Part shown: positions 34,415 through 42,748 of the stretch, piece after piece
Numbering within the stretch: the first letter of the stretch is position 1
How the letters are laid out: every line of letters begins with the position of its first letter
From: Halorubrum lipolyticum DSM 21995
Lineage (GTDB): Archaea; Halobacteriota; Halobacteria; Halobacteriales; Haloferacaceae
Direction: 5' to 3'
DNA length: 64,000 bases
NCBI RefSeq assembly: GCF_000337375.1
Contig: NZ_AOJG01000018.1
Location: 6,278 to 70,277, forward strand
Position numbers and translations under genes: made by a program
The notes under the pieces: generated by a model
The model's database searches: none
Seen by the model: the letters and a program-made list of their open reading frames with translations, nothing else
What the model was told of the DNA's origin: nothing

Positions 34415-35401
34415 ATGACTGCACTGGACCGCCTCGAACGGCTGGGTGAGTTCACGAGCAAGTACTTCGTCCTCTGGGTCCTCGTCGCCTCCGGGGCCGC
34501 GCTGTACGCGCCGTCGGCGTTCACGCCGATCGCCGACTACATCACGCCGCTGCTCGGGGTGATCATGCTCGGGATGGGGCTGACGCTCACGCCCGACGAC
34601 TTCAAGCGCATCGTCGAGCGCCCGCGCGACGTGCTGATCGGCGCGGCGGCGCAGTGGCTCGTGATGCCGACGCTCGCGTACGCGCTCGTCGTCGCCCTCG
34701 GGCTCCCGTGGGAGGTCGGCATCGGGCTGATCCTCGTCGGCGCGGCGCCGGGCGGGACCGCCTCGAACGTGATGACGTACCTCGGCCGCGGCGACGTCGC
34801 GCTGTCGGTGACGATCACGACGGTGACGACGATCGCCGCCCCGCTCGTGATGCCGGCGTGGATCGTCGCGCTCGCCGGCGAGCAGATTTCGGTGACCTTC
34901 GCGCAGCTCTCCGAAACGATCATCTGGGTCGTGCTCGTTCCGGTCGTGGCCGGACTCGCGCTCCGGCTCCTCCTCGATCGCTACGCGCCGACCGCGGCGA
35001 AGGTCGGTCTCTCCGTGTTCCCCGCGATCAGCGTCGTCGCCATCGTCGCCATCGTGGCCGCGGTCGTCGGCCTCAACGTCGAGAACATCCTCACCGCGAG
35101 CGCGCTGGTCGCTGTGGCCGTCGTCCTCCACAACGGGCTCGGCCTCGGCGCCGGCTACGGGGTCGGGAAGCTGACCGGGATGGCAGAGGACCGGGCCCGG
35201 GCGTGCGCGTTCGAGGTCGGGCTCCAGAACAGCGGCCTCGCCGTCGCGCTCGCGACCGCGTTCTTCGACCCCATCGCGGCGCTGATCCCGGCGCTGTTCA
35301 GCGTCTGGCACAACGTGAGCGGCCCGGCGCTGGCGACGCTGTTCACCCGGATCGACGGCGAACCGGTCTCCGAGTACGAGCCGTCGGTCGGCGCGGACTG
35401 A
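34415..35401 (+). CDS. Bile acid:Na+ symporter (BASS) family transporter
   Basis: A 328-residue membrane protein with about ten helices of the BASS family, sodium-coupled carriers of organic anions (pantoate, keto acids and others in prokaryotes). Family motifs are GMGLTLTPDDFKRI, GAAPGGTASNVMTYLG and FEVGLQNSGLAVALA. An upstream in-frame GTG at 34400 exists, but the TATA-like box at about 34387 is 28 nt before the ATG at 34415, making that ATG the likely leaderless start. The substrate is unknown. Confidence 0.9.
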   Translation: MTALDRLERLGEFTSKYFVLWVLVASGAALYAPSAFTPIADYITPLLGVIMLGMGLTLTPDDFKRIVERPRDVLIGAAAQWLVMPTLAYALVVALGLPWEVGIGLILVGAAPGGTASNVMTYLGRGDVALSVTITTVTTIAAPLVMPAWIVALAGEQISVTFAQLSETIIWVVLVPVVAGLALRLLLDRYAPTAAKVGLSVFPAISVVAIVAIVAAVVGLNVENILTASALVAVAVVLHNGLGLGAGYGVGKLTGMAEDRARACAFEVGLQNSGLAVALATAFFDPIAALIPALFSVWHNVSGPALATLFTRIDGEPVSEYEPSVGAD

Positions 35402-35452
35402 CCTGGCCGACCCGACCCGCGCCCTTTTCTGACGCGCGCCGGTAGCGTACCC

Positions 35453-36493
35453 ATGCGCGCAGCCATTTTCAACGGCCCCGGCGACATCGGCGTCGAGGAG
35501 CGCCCTCGCCCCGATATCGAAGCGCCGACGGACGCGATCATTCGGGTAACCCACACCGCGGTCTGCGGCTCCGACCTGTGGTTCTACCGCGGCGACAGCG
35601 ACCGCGACGAGGGCTCTCCGGTCGGTCACGAGCCGATGGGGATCGTCGAGGCGGTCGGCGACGACGTGACCTCGGTCGCGCCCGGCGACCGCGTGCTCGC
35701 GCCCTTCACTATCTCCTGCGGCGAGTGCGAGTTCTGTCGGAAGGGGCTCCACACCTCCTGCGAGAACGGCGACTCGTGGGGCGGCGACAACGGCGGCGGG
35801 CAGGGCGAGTACGTCCGGTCGACCCGCGCCGACGGCACGCTCGTCCGCGTTCCCGACCGGTTCGCCGACGACGAGGACACCCTCCGGTCGCTGCTCCCGC
35901 TGACCGACGTGATGGGCACCGGCCACCACGCGGCCGTCAGCGCGGGCGTCGAGGCCGGCGCGACGGTCGTCGTCATCGGCGACGGCGCGGTCGGGCTCTG
36001 CGGCGTGCTCGCGGCCCGCCGGCTCGGCGCCGAGCGGATCGTCGCGGTGGGCCACCACGAGGACCGGCTCGAACTCGCCGCGGAGTTCGGCGCCACCGAG
36101 ACCGTCTCCGAGCGCGGCGAGGCCGCGGTCGAACGCGTCCGCGAACTCACTCACGGCGGCCCGAACCACGTGATGGAGTGCGTCGGCGCCGCGAGCGCGA
36201 TGAACACCGCCATCGACATCGTCCGCCCCGGCGGCACGATCGGGTACGTCGGGGTCCCGTACGGCGTCGAGGAGGAGGGGCTCGACGTGTTCGGCATGTT
36301 CGGGCGGAACGTGACGCTCGCGGGCGGCGTCGCCCCCGTCCGCGCGTACGCCGAGGAGCTGATGGCCGACGTGTTACAGGGCACCCTCGACCCCGCCCCG
36401 ATATTCACCGAGACGGTCGGCCTCGACGAAGTCGACGAGGGGTACCGCATGATGGACGAGCGCGAGGCGATCAAGGTGCTCGTAAAGCCGTAG
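35453..36493 (+). CDS. Zinc-dependent alcohol dehydrogenase (MDR family)
   Basis: A 346-residue medium-chain dehydrogenase. Catalytic zinc ligands are Cys38 and the His59-Glu60 pair in GHEP. The structural zinc lobe has Cys89, Cys92, Cys95 and Cys103. The Rossmann motif VVVIGDGAVGLCGVLAA binds the cofactor. NAD(P)+-dependent oxidation of an alcohol or polyol is expected, but the substrate cannot be read from the sequence. A TATA-like CCCTTTTCT is about 27 nt upstream of the ATG. The gene follows the transporter by 51 nt. Confidence 0.9.
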   Translation: MRAAIFNGPGDIGVEERPRPDIEAPTDAIIRVTHTAVCGSDLWFYRGDSDRDEGSPVGHEPMGIVEAVGDDVTSVAPGDRVLAPFTISCGECEFCRKGLHTSCENGDSWGGDNGGGQGEYVRSTRADGTLVRVPDRFADDEDTLRSLLPLTDVMGTGHHAAVSAGVEAGATVVVIGDGAVGLCGVLAARRLGAERIVAVGHHEDRLELAAEFGATETVSERGEAAVERVRELTHGGPNHVMECVGAASAMNTAIDIVRPGGTIGYVGVPYGVEEEGLDVFGMFGRNVTLAGGVAPVRAYAEELMADVLQGTLDPAPIFTETVGLDEVDEGYRMMDEREAIKVLVKP

Positions 36494-36537
36494 AAACGAC
36501 CGCGTGAGCCGCCTCTGCGACCATATCGGCGCAATAG

Positions 36538-36561
36538 TTATCAGTAGCGATCTCTTGATAA
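36538..36561 (+). promoter_or_regulatory. Inverted repeat in the promoter of the small charged protein
   Basis: The arms TTATCA (36538-36543) and TGATAA (36556-36561) flank 12 nt and lie 10 nt before the ATG at 36572. The left arm overlaps the best TATA-like stretch (AATAGTTATC), and AATAGTT is itself repeated at 36533 and 36559. This looks like an operator covering the core promoter. Confidence 0.45.
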
Positions 36562-36571
36562 TAGTTGACAC

Positions 36572-36745
36572 ATGTCACAATTACGTCGAGACGCGATCGA
36601 GGAGATCCGAGAACGTCACCGGTCCGAAGAGGCGGACAAACGGCTCGACGAGACGGACGAGCGGCTCGACGAGACCCCCGCCGCGGACGAGCCGGCGGAG
36701 CCCGAGGAGCCGCCGGCCGAGCCGAACACCCCGGCCGACGACTGA
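36572..36745 (+). CDS. 57-residue highly charged microprotein
   Basis: A short acidic frame starting MSQLRRDAIEEIRERHRSEE, continuing with the repeated RLDET and ending in an Ala/Glu/Pro-rich tail. The N-terminal half should form an amphipathic helix; the tail is disordered. Codon choice is normal for the window and the promoter is well formed, so I consider it real. It resembles nothing I can name. Confidence 0.55.
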   Translation: MSQLRRDAIEEIRERHRSEEADKRLDETDERLDETPAADEPAEPEEPPAEPNTPADD

Positions 36746-37016
36746 CGCGGTCGGGGGCGACTTCGCCTCGAACCCCGACGATTTTCGCGGTCGCCGTCGC
36801 GGCGAGCGTCGCGTCCGTCTCCCGGACCACACCGGCTCGCACCGCGTTTCAGGCTCTCCCTGACGATGTTTCAGCGGGCGGAAACGACGGTTCTGGCGGC
36901 GAAATACTACACCGGTGCCACGGCTAGGTCGAGACGGCTCCGCGACGGAGTCCCGCGACTATGTACACGCCAATCGACGGGTCACGCGAGACGGGGCAGC
37001 GACCGGTGGTCAGCGG

Positions 37017-37277
37017 ATGACACGCGTGCGGATCCGCGAGATCGTCCTCGTCGCGATGATCGCGGTGCTCTCCGCGGTCATCGTGGGGCTCTCCGAGGGC
37101 GTGGTAACGGGGGCTGGTGCGGCGGGGGCGGCGGGCGCGGCAGGGGCGGTGGAGGCGACGGGAGGCGCTCCGGTCGCGGAGCCCGGACTCGTCTCGCCGA
37201 CCGCGCTCGGCGGGGTCGTCGGGGCGCTCGCGCTCGCGCTGCTGATCGCGGCCGCGGTCCGACGCGCGGACCGCTGA
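37017..37277 (+). CDS. Small two-helix membrane protein
   Basis: An 86-residue protein with two hydrophobic helices (about 8-30 and 62-81) joined by a Gly/Ala-rich loop of GAAGAAGA repeats, ending in VRRADR. No family is recognised. The ATG overlaps as ATGA a tiny 19-codon frame that starts at 36961. The gap 36746-37016 upstream shows a weak TATA-like GAAATACTAC near 36900 and nothing else. Confidence 0.5.
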   Translation: MTRVRIREIVLVAMIAVLSAVIVGLSEGVVTGAGAAGAAGAAGAVEATGGAPVAEPGLVSPTALGGVVGALALALLIAAAVRRADR

Positions 37278-37401
37278 GCCGCCCCGACGCGGTCGGATCC
37301 CGCCGACCGGTTCGCCCGTACCACTCGCTTCCGAATCGGTGAAAATACCCCCGCGTGAGGTATCTTTATTTTCATGGAAAAGCGTGATAGACTCGCTATA
37401 C

Positions 37402-38313
37402 ATGACTGACGTTACCCTTCGTCGGACGCAGCTTGCGACGCCCGCGAGCGACGAGAAGATGATGCACTCGGCGGCCGACAGCGACGCCGACGAGGTGTTC
37501 CTCGACCTGGAGGACTCCGTGGCGCCGAACGCGAAGCCGGACGCGCGCGAGCCCCTCATCAAGGCCGCTCGCGAGGAGGACTGGAGCGACAAGGTCCTCA
37601 GCTTCCGGATGAACGGCATCGACACCAAGTGGTGGTACGACGACCTGATCACGGTCGTCGGCGAGGCCGGCGAGCACATCGACGACATCATCGTGCCGAA
37701 GGTCAAGTCCGCCAGCGACATCCACACCGTCGAGAACCTGCTCCACCAGGTCGAGGTGAACAACGACCTGGAGGTCGGTGGTATCGGCCTCGAACCGCAG
37801 ATCGAGGACGGCGAGGGGATCCACAACGTCCACGACATCGCGCACGCCTCCGACCGGCTCTCGTCGATCATCTTCGGACCGGGCGACTACTCCGCGGCGA
37901 TGGGCACGCCCGGACTCGACATCGGACAGTTCCCGGAGTACCCGGGCCACTACTGGCACCACGCGCTCTCCGAGTGTAACTCCGCGGCGAAGTCGGCCGG
38001 CCTGCCGTGTCTCGACGGCCCGTACGCCGACATCGAGGACGCCGACGGGTTCCGCGAGTCCGCCGAGAACGCCAACATGATCGGCTGCGACGGCAAGTGG
38101 GCGATCCACCCGTCGCAGATCGAGATCGGCAACGAAGTGTTCGCGCCGGACCCGGAGACCGCTGAGCGCGCCAAGCGCATCGTCGACGCCTACGCCGAGG
38201 CGATGGAGGAGGGCAAGGGCGCCGTGAGCGTCGACGGCCAGATGGTCGACGAGGCGACCAACAAGATGGCCCAGGACATCGTCGAGACGGCCGAGGCCGC
38301 CGGAATCCTCTAA
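37402..38313 (+). CDS. CitE-like CoA-ester lyase (malyl-CoA / beta-methylmalyl-CoA lyase family)
   Basis: A 303-residue HpcH/HpaI-type TIM-barrel lyase that cleaves or forms acyl-CoA C-C bonds. Features are the N-terminal RRTQLATPASDEKMM, the metal-site block DEVFLDLEDSVAP, the catalytic-region GLEPQIEDGEGI and FGPGDYSAAMG, and the C-terminal GKWAIHPSQIEI. This is the group that gives malyl-CoA or beta-methylmalyl-CoA lyase in haloarchaeal glyoxylate pathways. Which CoA ester it uses is not certain. The ATG at 37402 is preferred over an in-frame GTG at 37339 because the TATA-like TATCTTTATT lies between them. Confidence 0.85.
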   Translation: MTDVTLRRTQLATPASDEKMMHSAADSDADEVFLDLEDSVAPNAKPDAREPLIKAAREEDWSDKVLSFRMNGIDTKWWYDDLITVVGEAGEHIDDIIVPKVKSASDIHTVENLLHQVEVNNDLEVGGIGLEPQIEDGEGIHNVHDIAHASDRLSSIIFGPGDYSAAMGTPGLDIGQFPEYPGHYWHHALSECNSAAKSAGLPCLDGPYADIEDADGFRESAENANMIGCDGKWAIHPSQIEIGNEVFAPDPETAERAKRIVDAYAEAMEEGKGAVSVDGQMVDEATNKMAQDIVETAEAAGIL

Positions 38314-38354
38314 GGCCGAGTCCGACCTCGACTCGCGGACCGCCGACACACCGA

Positions 38355-38359
38355 TTTTT
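38355..38359 (+). terminator. T-tract after the CoA-ester lyase gene
   Basis: Five consecutive T about 40 nt downstream of the stop codon at 38313, in otherwise GC-rich sequence, are a plausible archaeal U-tract terminator. Confidence 0.35.
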
Positions 38360-38439
38360 GGCGTCGATCGCGTCTCAGAGCGACAGTGGTCGCTGGCGGG
38401 GGTGAGTGAAGTAGATCGGTCGCAGCGATGCAGTATATA

Positions 38440-38970
38440 AACAGTCGTGAGCGACTGCGACGATAGTTTATAAATGAACGAGGCGGTGGCGCGCGCCTCC
38501 GAGCGGTCGCCGTCGGCGACCGCGAGGAGCGCCGCGCGAGGTCGCCGTCGGCGACCGCGAGGAGCGCCGCGCGAGGTCGCCGGCGCTGCGCGCCGGCTGC
38601 CAGAGGGACCTCTGGTCCCTCGCTGGAGTCGGGCGGCCGGAGCGAAGCGGAGGCCGGCCGACGAGGCTGGGGAGGCGTGAGGTGCGGTTGCGGTCCCGCG
38701 AACGCAGTGAGCGGGAGCACGGAAGTCGCAGCCCGCGCAGCGAAGCGAGCAGGAACGTCTTCCGGTGGTGCTGTGAGGGGAGGGACTCAAAGGGGCAGTC
38801 GCGAGGGCGCCGCAGGCGACGCTAGCACTGGAGGGAGCGAGCAACGCGAGCGACTGAAGCGCACAGCGAGCGTGCGGCGGCCTCGTGGCTGGGGCTTTGG
38901 AGGTGTTCACCGCCGACCCGCGATCGACTGCTTAGAAGCGAGCGGCTGGGGCTTTCGAAGGAGTTCACCG
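38440..38970 (+). repeat. Dispersed hairpin-rich repeat, copy 2, with upstream hairpin array
   Basis: Gene-free. After two TATAAA-type boxes (38434 and 38469) come a string of near-perfect hairpins and the shared element. Homology to copy 3 begins with a long stem-loop at 38628-38663 and the following block CGAGGCTGGGGAGG, and includes the left core GGGACTCAAAGGGGCAG at 38782-38798 and the right core at 38889-38908. A second, decayed right core lies at 38946-38970. Open frames here on both strands are low complexity and look like chance ORFs. The flanks 38314-38440 and 38970-39050 show only a T-tract and nothing else. Confidence 0.75.
38506..38580 (+). repeat. 35-bp tandem duplication containing a perfect hairpin
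   Basis: Two exact 35-bp units (38506-38540 and 38541-38575) plus the beginning of a third. Each unit contains GGTCGCC-GTC-GGCGACC or part of it, so the array folds into repeated stem-loops. Further 8-bp perfect stems with 3-nt loops follow at about 38579-38597 (GCCGGCGC/GCGCCGGC) and 38603-38621 (GAGGGACC/GGTCCCTC). Confidence 0.8.
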
Positions 38971-39050
38971 CGCCGTCGACGGCGTATGTACGGCCGCCTG
39001 CAACGCTCCGGGTTCAGTGAGAAACGCGCTCCCCCGATCACCGACCCGAT

Positions 39051-39419
39051 TTATAAGGGTTCGATCAGTTCGACGGCGTGTCCGTCGGGGTCCTTCACGA
39101 ACGCGGTGCGCGCGCCGGCCTCCGGCTGGTCGCCCGGCTCCTTCACGACGCCGTGGTGGTCGATCGCCTCGAACGTCGCGTCGACGTCGTCGACGCCGAC
39201 GGCGACGTGGTCGTAGCGGTCGCCGTCGTCGCTCGGCTCCTCGCCCTCGGTGTCGGACAGCTGGAACTCGACGCCGGCGTCGTCGGCGACGTACACGTTG
39301 CGCGTGTCGCCGTCGGCGGTCGTGAACTCCCAGGAGCGCTCGAACCCGAGCTGCTCGACGTACCAGTCGGCGGTGCGGTCGGCGTCGGCCACGTTGAGAC
39401 ACGCGTGGAGTATCTCCAT
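39051..39419 (-). CDS. VOC (glyoxalase/bleomycin-resistance) family protein
   Basis: A 122-residue single-copy vicinal-oxygen-chelate protein. It opens with HACLNVADADRTADWYVEQLGF and ends FVKDPDGHAVELIEPL, close to lactoylglutathione lyase (GloA). Candidate metal ligands are His5, Glu51 (in VEFQL), His70 (in DHVAVGV) and Glu118. Because the cell would lack glutathione, methylglyoxal detoxification with another thiol, or a different reaction, is possible. The gene lies divergently next to the lactate dehydrogenase gene, which fits a methylglyoxal-to-lactate link. A TATA-like TTTATTATC is about 27 nt upstream. Confidence 0.85.
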   Translation of the reverse strand: MEILHACLNVADADRTADWYVEQLGFERSWEFTTADGDTRNVYVADDAGVEFQLSDTEGEEPSDDGDRYDHVAVGVDDVDATFEAIDHHGVVKEPGDQPEAGARTAFVKDPDGHAVELIEPL

Positions 39420-39532
39420 GGAGTCGGGGTGTCGCGGCGGGATAATAAATCCCGGCGAGCGGGCGGCTCGCGGTCGCCCGCGGAACTGTCATGAACAAAG
39501 GTTTTATTCGGTGTTCTCCCCCGGGTATTAGC

Positions 39533-42500
39533 ATGGCAAGCGAGCCCACGCGGGGAGGGAACACGCCCGACTTGGACACGTCGGCGGCCGCGCTCGGCCA
39601 CGACCGACCGGACGTGCCCGCCTATCGGGCGCTCGCGGAGGACCTCCGCGAGCGCGTCGCCGGCGAGGTCCAGTTCGACGAGTACGCGCAGGTGCTGTAC
39701 GCGACCGACGGCAGCATCTATCAGGCGCGGCCGGCCGGCGTCGTGACGCCGCGCTCGGTCGAGGACGTGCAGGCGACGATGCGGGTCGCGGCCGACCACG
39801 AGGTCCCCGTCATCCCGCGAGGCGCCGGCTCCTCGCTGGGCGGGCAGACCGTCGGCCCGGGCTGTGTCGTCCTCGACTTCTCGACGCACATGGACGATAT
39901 CGTGGAGGTCCGCCCCGACGACCGCCGGGCCGTGGTCCAGCCCGGGGTCGTCCAGGACCACCTCGACGACCGGCTGGCCGAGGACGGGCTGAAGTTCGCG
40001 CCCGACCCGGCCTCCTCGGCGCGCGCGACCGTCGTCGGCGGCATCGGCAACAACTCCACCGGCGCGCACTCGGTGCGGTACGGGATCACCGACGCGTACA
40101 CCGAGGAGCTGACGGTCGTGCTCGCGGACGGGTCGCTCATCGAGACCCGCGAGGTCGTCCTCGACTCGCCGGAGTACGAGGCGATCGTCGACGGCGACGA
40201 CCGGGAGGCCGCGCTGTACGAGACCACCCGCGCGCTCGTCGAGGACAACCGGGAAGCGATCGACGAGAAGTACCCGAACCTCAAGCGCTCCGTCTCCGGG
40301 TACAACCTCCACAAGGTGATCTACGAGAACGACGCGGGCGAGGAGGTGATCAACCTCTCGAAGCTGTTCGTCGGCGCCGAGGGGACGCTCGGCACGATCG
40401 TCGAGGCCGAGGTGTCGCTCGTCACCCGTCCCGAGGAGACGGCGCTCGCGCTGTACACCTTCGACTCGCTGGTCGACGCGATGAAGGCGGTCCCCGAGGC
40501 GCTGGAGTTCCCGGTGAGCGCGGTCGAGCTGATGGACGACGAGGTGTTCTCGCTCGCCGCGGGCTCACAGGAGTTCGCGCAGTACGCCGAGCCGATCCCG
40601 GACCGAGCCACCGCGGCGCTCATGCTGGAGTGGGACTCCGAGCTCGTCGACGACTTCGAGGCGGCGATCGCCGACACGAACGCGCACTTCGTCGACGAGG
40701 GCGACGCCTTCGACGTGTTGGAAGCGTACACCGACGAGGACCAGGAGGACCTCTGGAAGCTCCGGAAGGCGGCCATCCCCCTGCTGATGAGCATGCAGGG
40801 CGACCCGAAGCCGTACCCGTTCATCGAGGACGCGACGGTGCCGCCGGAGGAGCTCGCGGAGTACGTCGGGCAGTTCGAGGACGTGCTCACCGACCACGAC
40901 ACCTCGGCGGCGTACTTCGCGCACGCCGGGTCCGGCACCCTCCACATCCGCCCCATCCTCTCGCTGAAGGAGGAGGAGGGCGTCGAGAAGATGCACTCCA
41001 TCTCCGAGGACGTCACCGACCTCGTCTTGGAACACCACGGCGCCTTCTCCGGGGAGCACGGCGACGGCCTCGCGCGCACCGAGTTCAACCCGAAGATGTA
41101 CGGCGAGGCCCTCTGGAGCGCGTTCCAGGAGCTCAAGTCGACGTTCGACCCCGAGTGGCGGATGAACCCCGGGAAGGTGGTGTACGTCGACGGCGACACC
41201 GCCGCCGAGCGGGGCTACCCCGACAGCGCCGCCGACACCGACATGCGTGAAAACCTCAGGTACGGCCCCACGTACCAATCGATCGAGCCGCAGACCGAGC
41301 TCGACTTCTCCGACGAGGGCGGCTTCTCGCACCTCGTCGAGCTGTGTAACGGCTGCGGCACCTGCCGGGAGACCGACTCCGGCGTGATGTGCCCGACCTA
41401 CCGCGCCTCCGAGGAGGAGATCCAGGCCACCCGCGGCCGCGCGAACATGCTCCGGGCGGCCATCAGCGGGGAGCTCGACGAGGACGAGATCCACTCCGAC
41501 CGGTTCCAGGAGGAGGTGCTCGGGCTCTGCGTCGGCTGTAAAGGCTGTAAGAGTGACTGTCCGACCGGCGTCGACCTCGCGAAGCTCAAGGCCGAGGTGA
41601 AACACGATCACCACGAGAAGGAGGGGTCCGGCTTCCGCGAGCGGATCTTCCGCGACATCGACCGCTTCTCGGCGCTCGGGAGCGCGCTCGCGCCGGTGTC
41701 GAACGCGGCGACGAAGATCCCCGGCGCCCGCGCCGTGATGGACGCGGTCGCGGGGATCGCCCCGGACCGGGAGCTGCCGACGTTCCGCTCCGAGAGCTTC
41801 GAGGAGTGGTTCGCGTCTCGCGGCGGCTCGACCGTCGACCCCGGCGAGGCGGTCGACACGGTCGCGCTGTTCCCCGACACGTACACCAACTACAGCTACC
41901 CGGCCGCGGGCAAGGCCGCGGTCGAAGTGCTGGAGGCGGCGGGCGTCCGCGTGGAGGTGCCGGACGACCTCGCTGCGTCGGGCCGCGCGGCGTTCTCGAC
42001 CGGCTTCCTCGACGAGGCCCGCGAGCGCGCCGAGGCCAACGTCGCTGCGCTCGCGCCCCGCGTCCGCGACGGGCAGTCGGTCGTCTTCGTCGAGCCCTCG
42101 GACGCGGTGATGTTCCAGGACGAGTACCTCGACCTGCTCGACGGCGAGGCGGTCGAGGCCGTCTCGGCCGCCGCGTACGGCGTCCTGGAGTACCTCGACG
42201 CCGGCCGCGTCGACGAGCGGTTGGCGTTCGACGCGCCGAGCGAGTCGCTCACCTACCACGGCCACTGCAACCAGAAGGCGACGAACAAGGACCACCACGC
42301 GGTCGGCGTGCTCCGCCGCGCCGGCTACGACGTGGACCCGCTCGACTCCTCCTGCTGCGGGATGGCGGGCTCGTTCGGCTACGAGTCGGAGCACTACGAC
42401 CTCTCGAAGGCCATCGGCCGGATCCTCTTCGACCAGGTCGACGAGAGCGACGGCGAGACGGTGACCGCTCCGGGCGCCTCCTGCCGCTCGCAGCTCGGCG

Positions 42501-42634
42501 ACCGCGACGCCGACGCCGAGAACCCGCCACACCCGATCGAGAAGGTCGCCGAGGCGGTGACCGGTCCGGCCCCCGACGCCGTCGCCGACGCGGGCGCCGC
42601 CGGCGCGACGAGCCCGTCGCCGGCCGGCGACTGA
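39533..42634 (+). CDS. dld: Fused FAD/Fe-S D-lactate (2-hydroxyacid) dehydrogenase
   Basis: A 1033-residue fusion of a GlcD-like FAD-binding oxidase and a GlpC-like iron-sulfur protein. The FAD/PCMH domain carries VIPRGAGSSLGGQTVGPG and the C-terminal FAD-oxidase domain EHHGAFSGEHGDGLAR. Two [4Fe-4S] motifs follow (CNGCGTCRETDSGVMCP at about 604; CVGCKGCKSDCPTG at about 666), then CCG-domain cysteines including SSCCGMAGSFGYE. It oxidises D-lactate or a related hydroxyacid and passes electrons to the respiratory chain. The ATG at 39533 is preferred over 39491 because the TATA-like GTTTTATTC lies between them. The neighbouring lactate permease supports lactate as substrate. Confidence 0.92.
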   Translation: MASEPTRGGNTPDLDTSAAALGHDRPDVPAYRALAEDLRERVAGEVQFDEYAQVLYATDGSIYQARPAGVVTPRSVEDVQATMRVAADHEVPVIPRGAGSSLGGQTVGPGCVVLDFSTHMDDIVEVRPDDRRAVVQPGVVQDHLDDRLAEDGLKFAPDPASSARATVVGGIGNNSTGAHSVRYGITDAYTEELTVVLADGSLIETREVVLDSPEYEAIVDGDDREAALYETTRALVEDNREAIDEKYPNLKRSVSGYNLHKVIYENDAGEEVINLSKLFVGAEGTLGTIVEAEVSLVTRPEETALALYTFDSLVDAMKAVPEALEFPVSAVELMDDEVFSLAAGSQEFAQYAEPIPDRATAALMLEWDSELVDDFEAAIADTNAHFVDEGDAFDVLEAYTDEDQEDLWKLRKAAIPLLMSMQGDPKPYPFIEDATVPPEELAEYVGQFEDVLTDHDTSAAYFAHAGSGTLHIRPILSLKEEEGVEKMHSISEDVTDLVLEHHGAFSGEHGDGLARTEFNPKMYGEALWSAFQELKSTFDPEWRMNPGKVVYVDGDTAAERGYPDSAADTDMRENLRYGPTYQSIEPQTELDFSDEGGFSHLVELCNGCGTCRETDSGVMCPTYRASEEEIQATRGRANMLRAAISGELDEDEIHSDRFQEEVLGLCVGCKGCKSDCPTGVDLAKLKAEVKHDHHEKEGSGFRERIFRDIDRFSALGSALAPVSNAATKIPGARAVMDAVAGIAPDRELPTFRSESFEEWFASRGGSTVDPGEAVDTVALFPDTYTNYSYPAAGKAAVEVLEAAGVRVEVPDDLAASGRAAFSTGFLDEARERAEANVAALAPRVRDGQSVVFVEPSDAVMFQDEYLDLLDGEAVEAVSAAAYGVLEYLDAGRVDERLAFDAPSESLTYHGHCNQKATNKDHHAVGVLRRAGYDVDPLDSSCCGMAGSFGYESEHYDLSKAIGRILFDQVDESDGETVTAPGASCRSQLGDRDADAENPPHPIEKVAEAVTGPAPDAVADAGAAGATSPSPAGD

Positions 42635-42656
42635 GGCCGCTCGCCGACCGCACCGC

Positions 42657-42661
42657 TTTTT
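42657..42661 (+). terminator. T-tract terminator after the lactate dehydrogenase gene
   Basis: A run of five T after GCACCGC, 23 nt past the stop at 42634, is a plausible U-tract terminator. Confidence 0.4.
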
Positions 42662-42705
42662 GATTCCGTACTCTCGTCGGTCCGGGATGCCGCTGCTCGC
42701 GATCG

Positions 42706-42721
42706 CTTTTATAAATAAAAG
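42706..42721. terminator. AT-rich palindrome between convergent lactate genes
   Basis: CTTTTATAAATAAAAG has perfect 7-bp arms around AA. It sits between two converging genes, 28 nt beyond the permease stop, so it could act as a terminator in both directions. It also resembles a TATA box, but no gene starts next to it. Confidence 0.4.
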
Positions 42722-42748
42722 AGCCGCACCGCCGCACTGGTCCCGCGT

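Noticed and set aside
36961-37020. 19-codon frame before the small two-helix membrane protein
   Set aside because: Too short to judge and without a promoter at the right spacing; the ATGA overlap alone is not enough.
38506-38580. Possible CRISPR-like array in the 35-bp tandem repeats
   Set aside because: Units are directly adjacent with no spacers and there are no cas genes nearby.
42650-42748. tRNA or small RNA gene between the lactate genes
   Set aside because: No cloverleaf or TTCRANY-like T-loop sequence; only a T-tract and an AT-rich palindrome are present.
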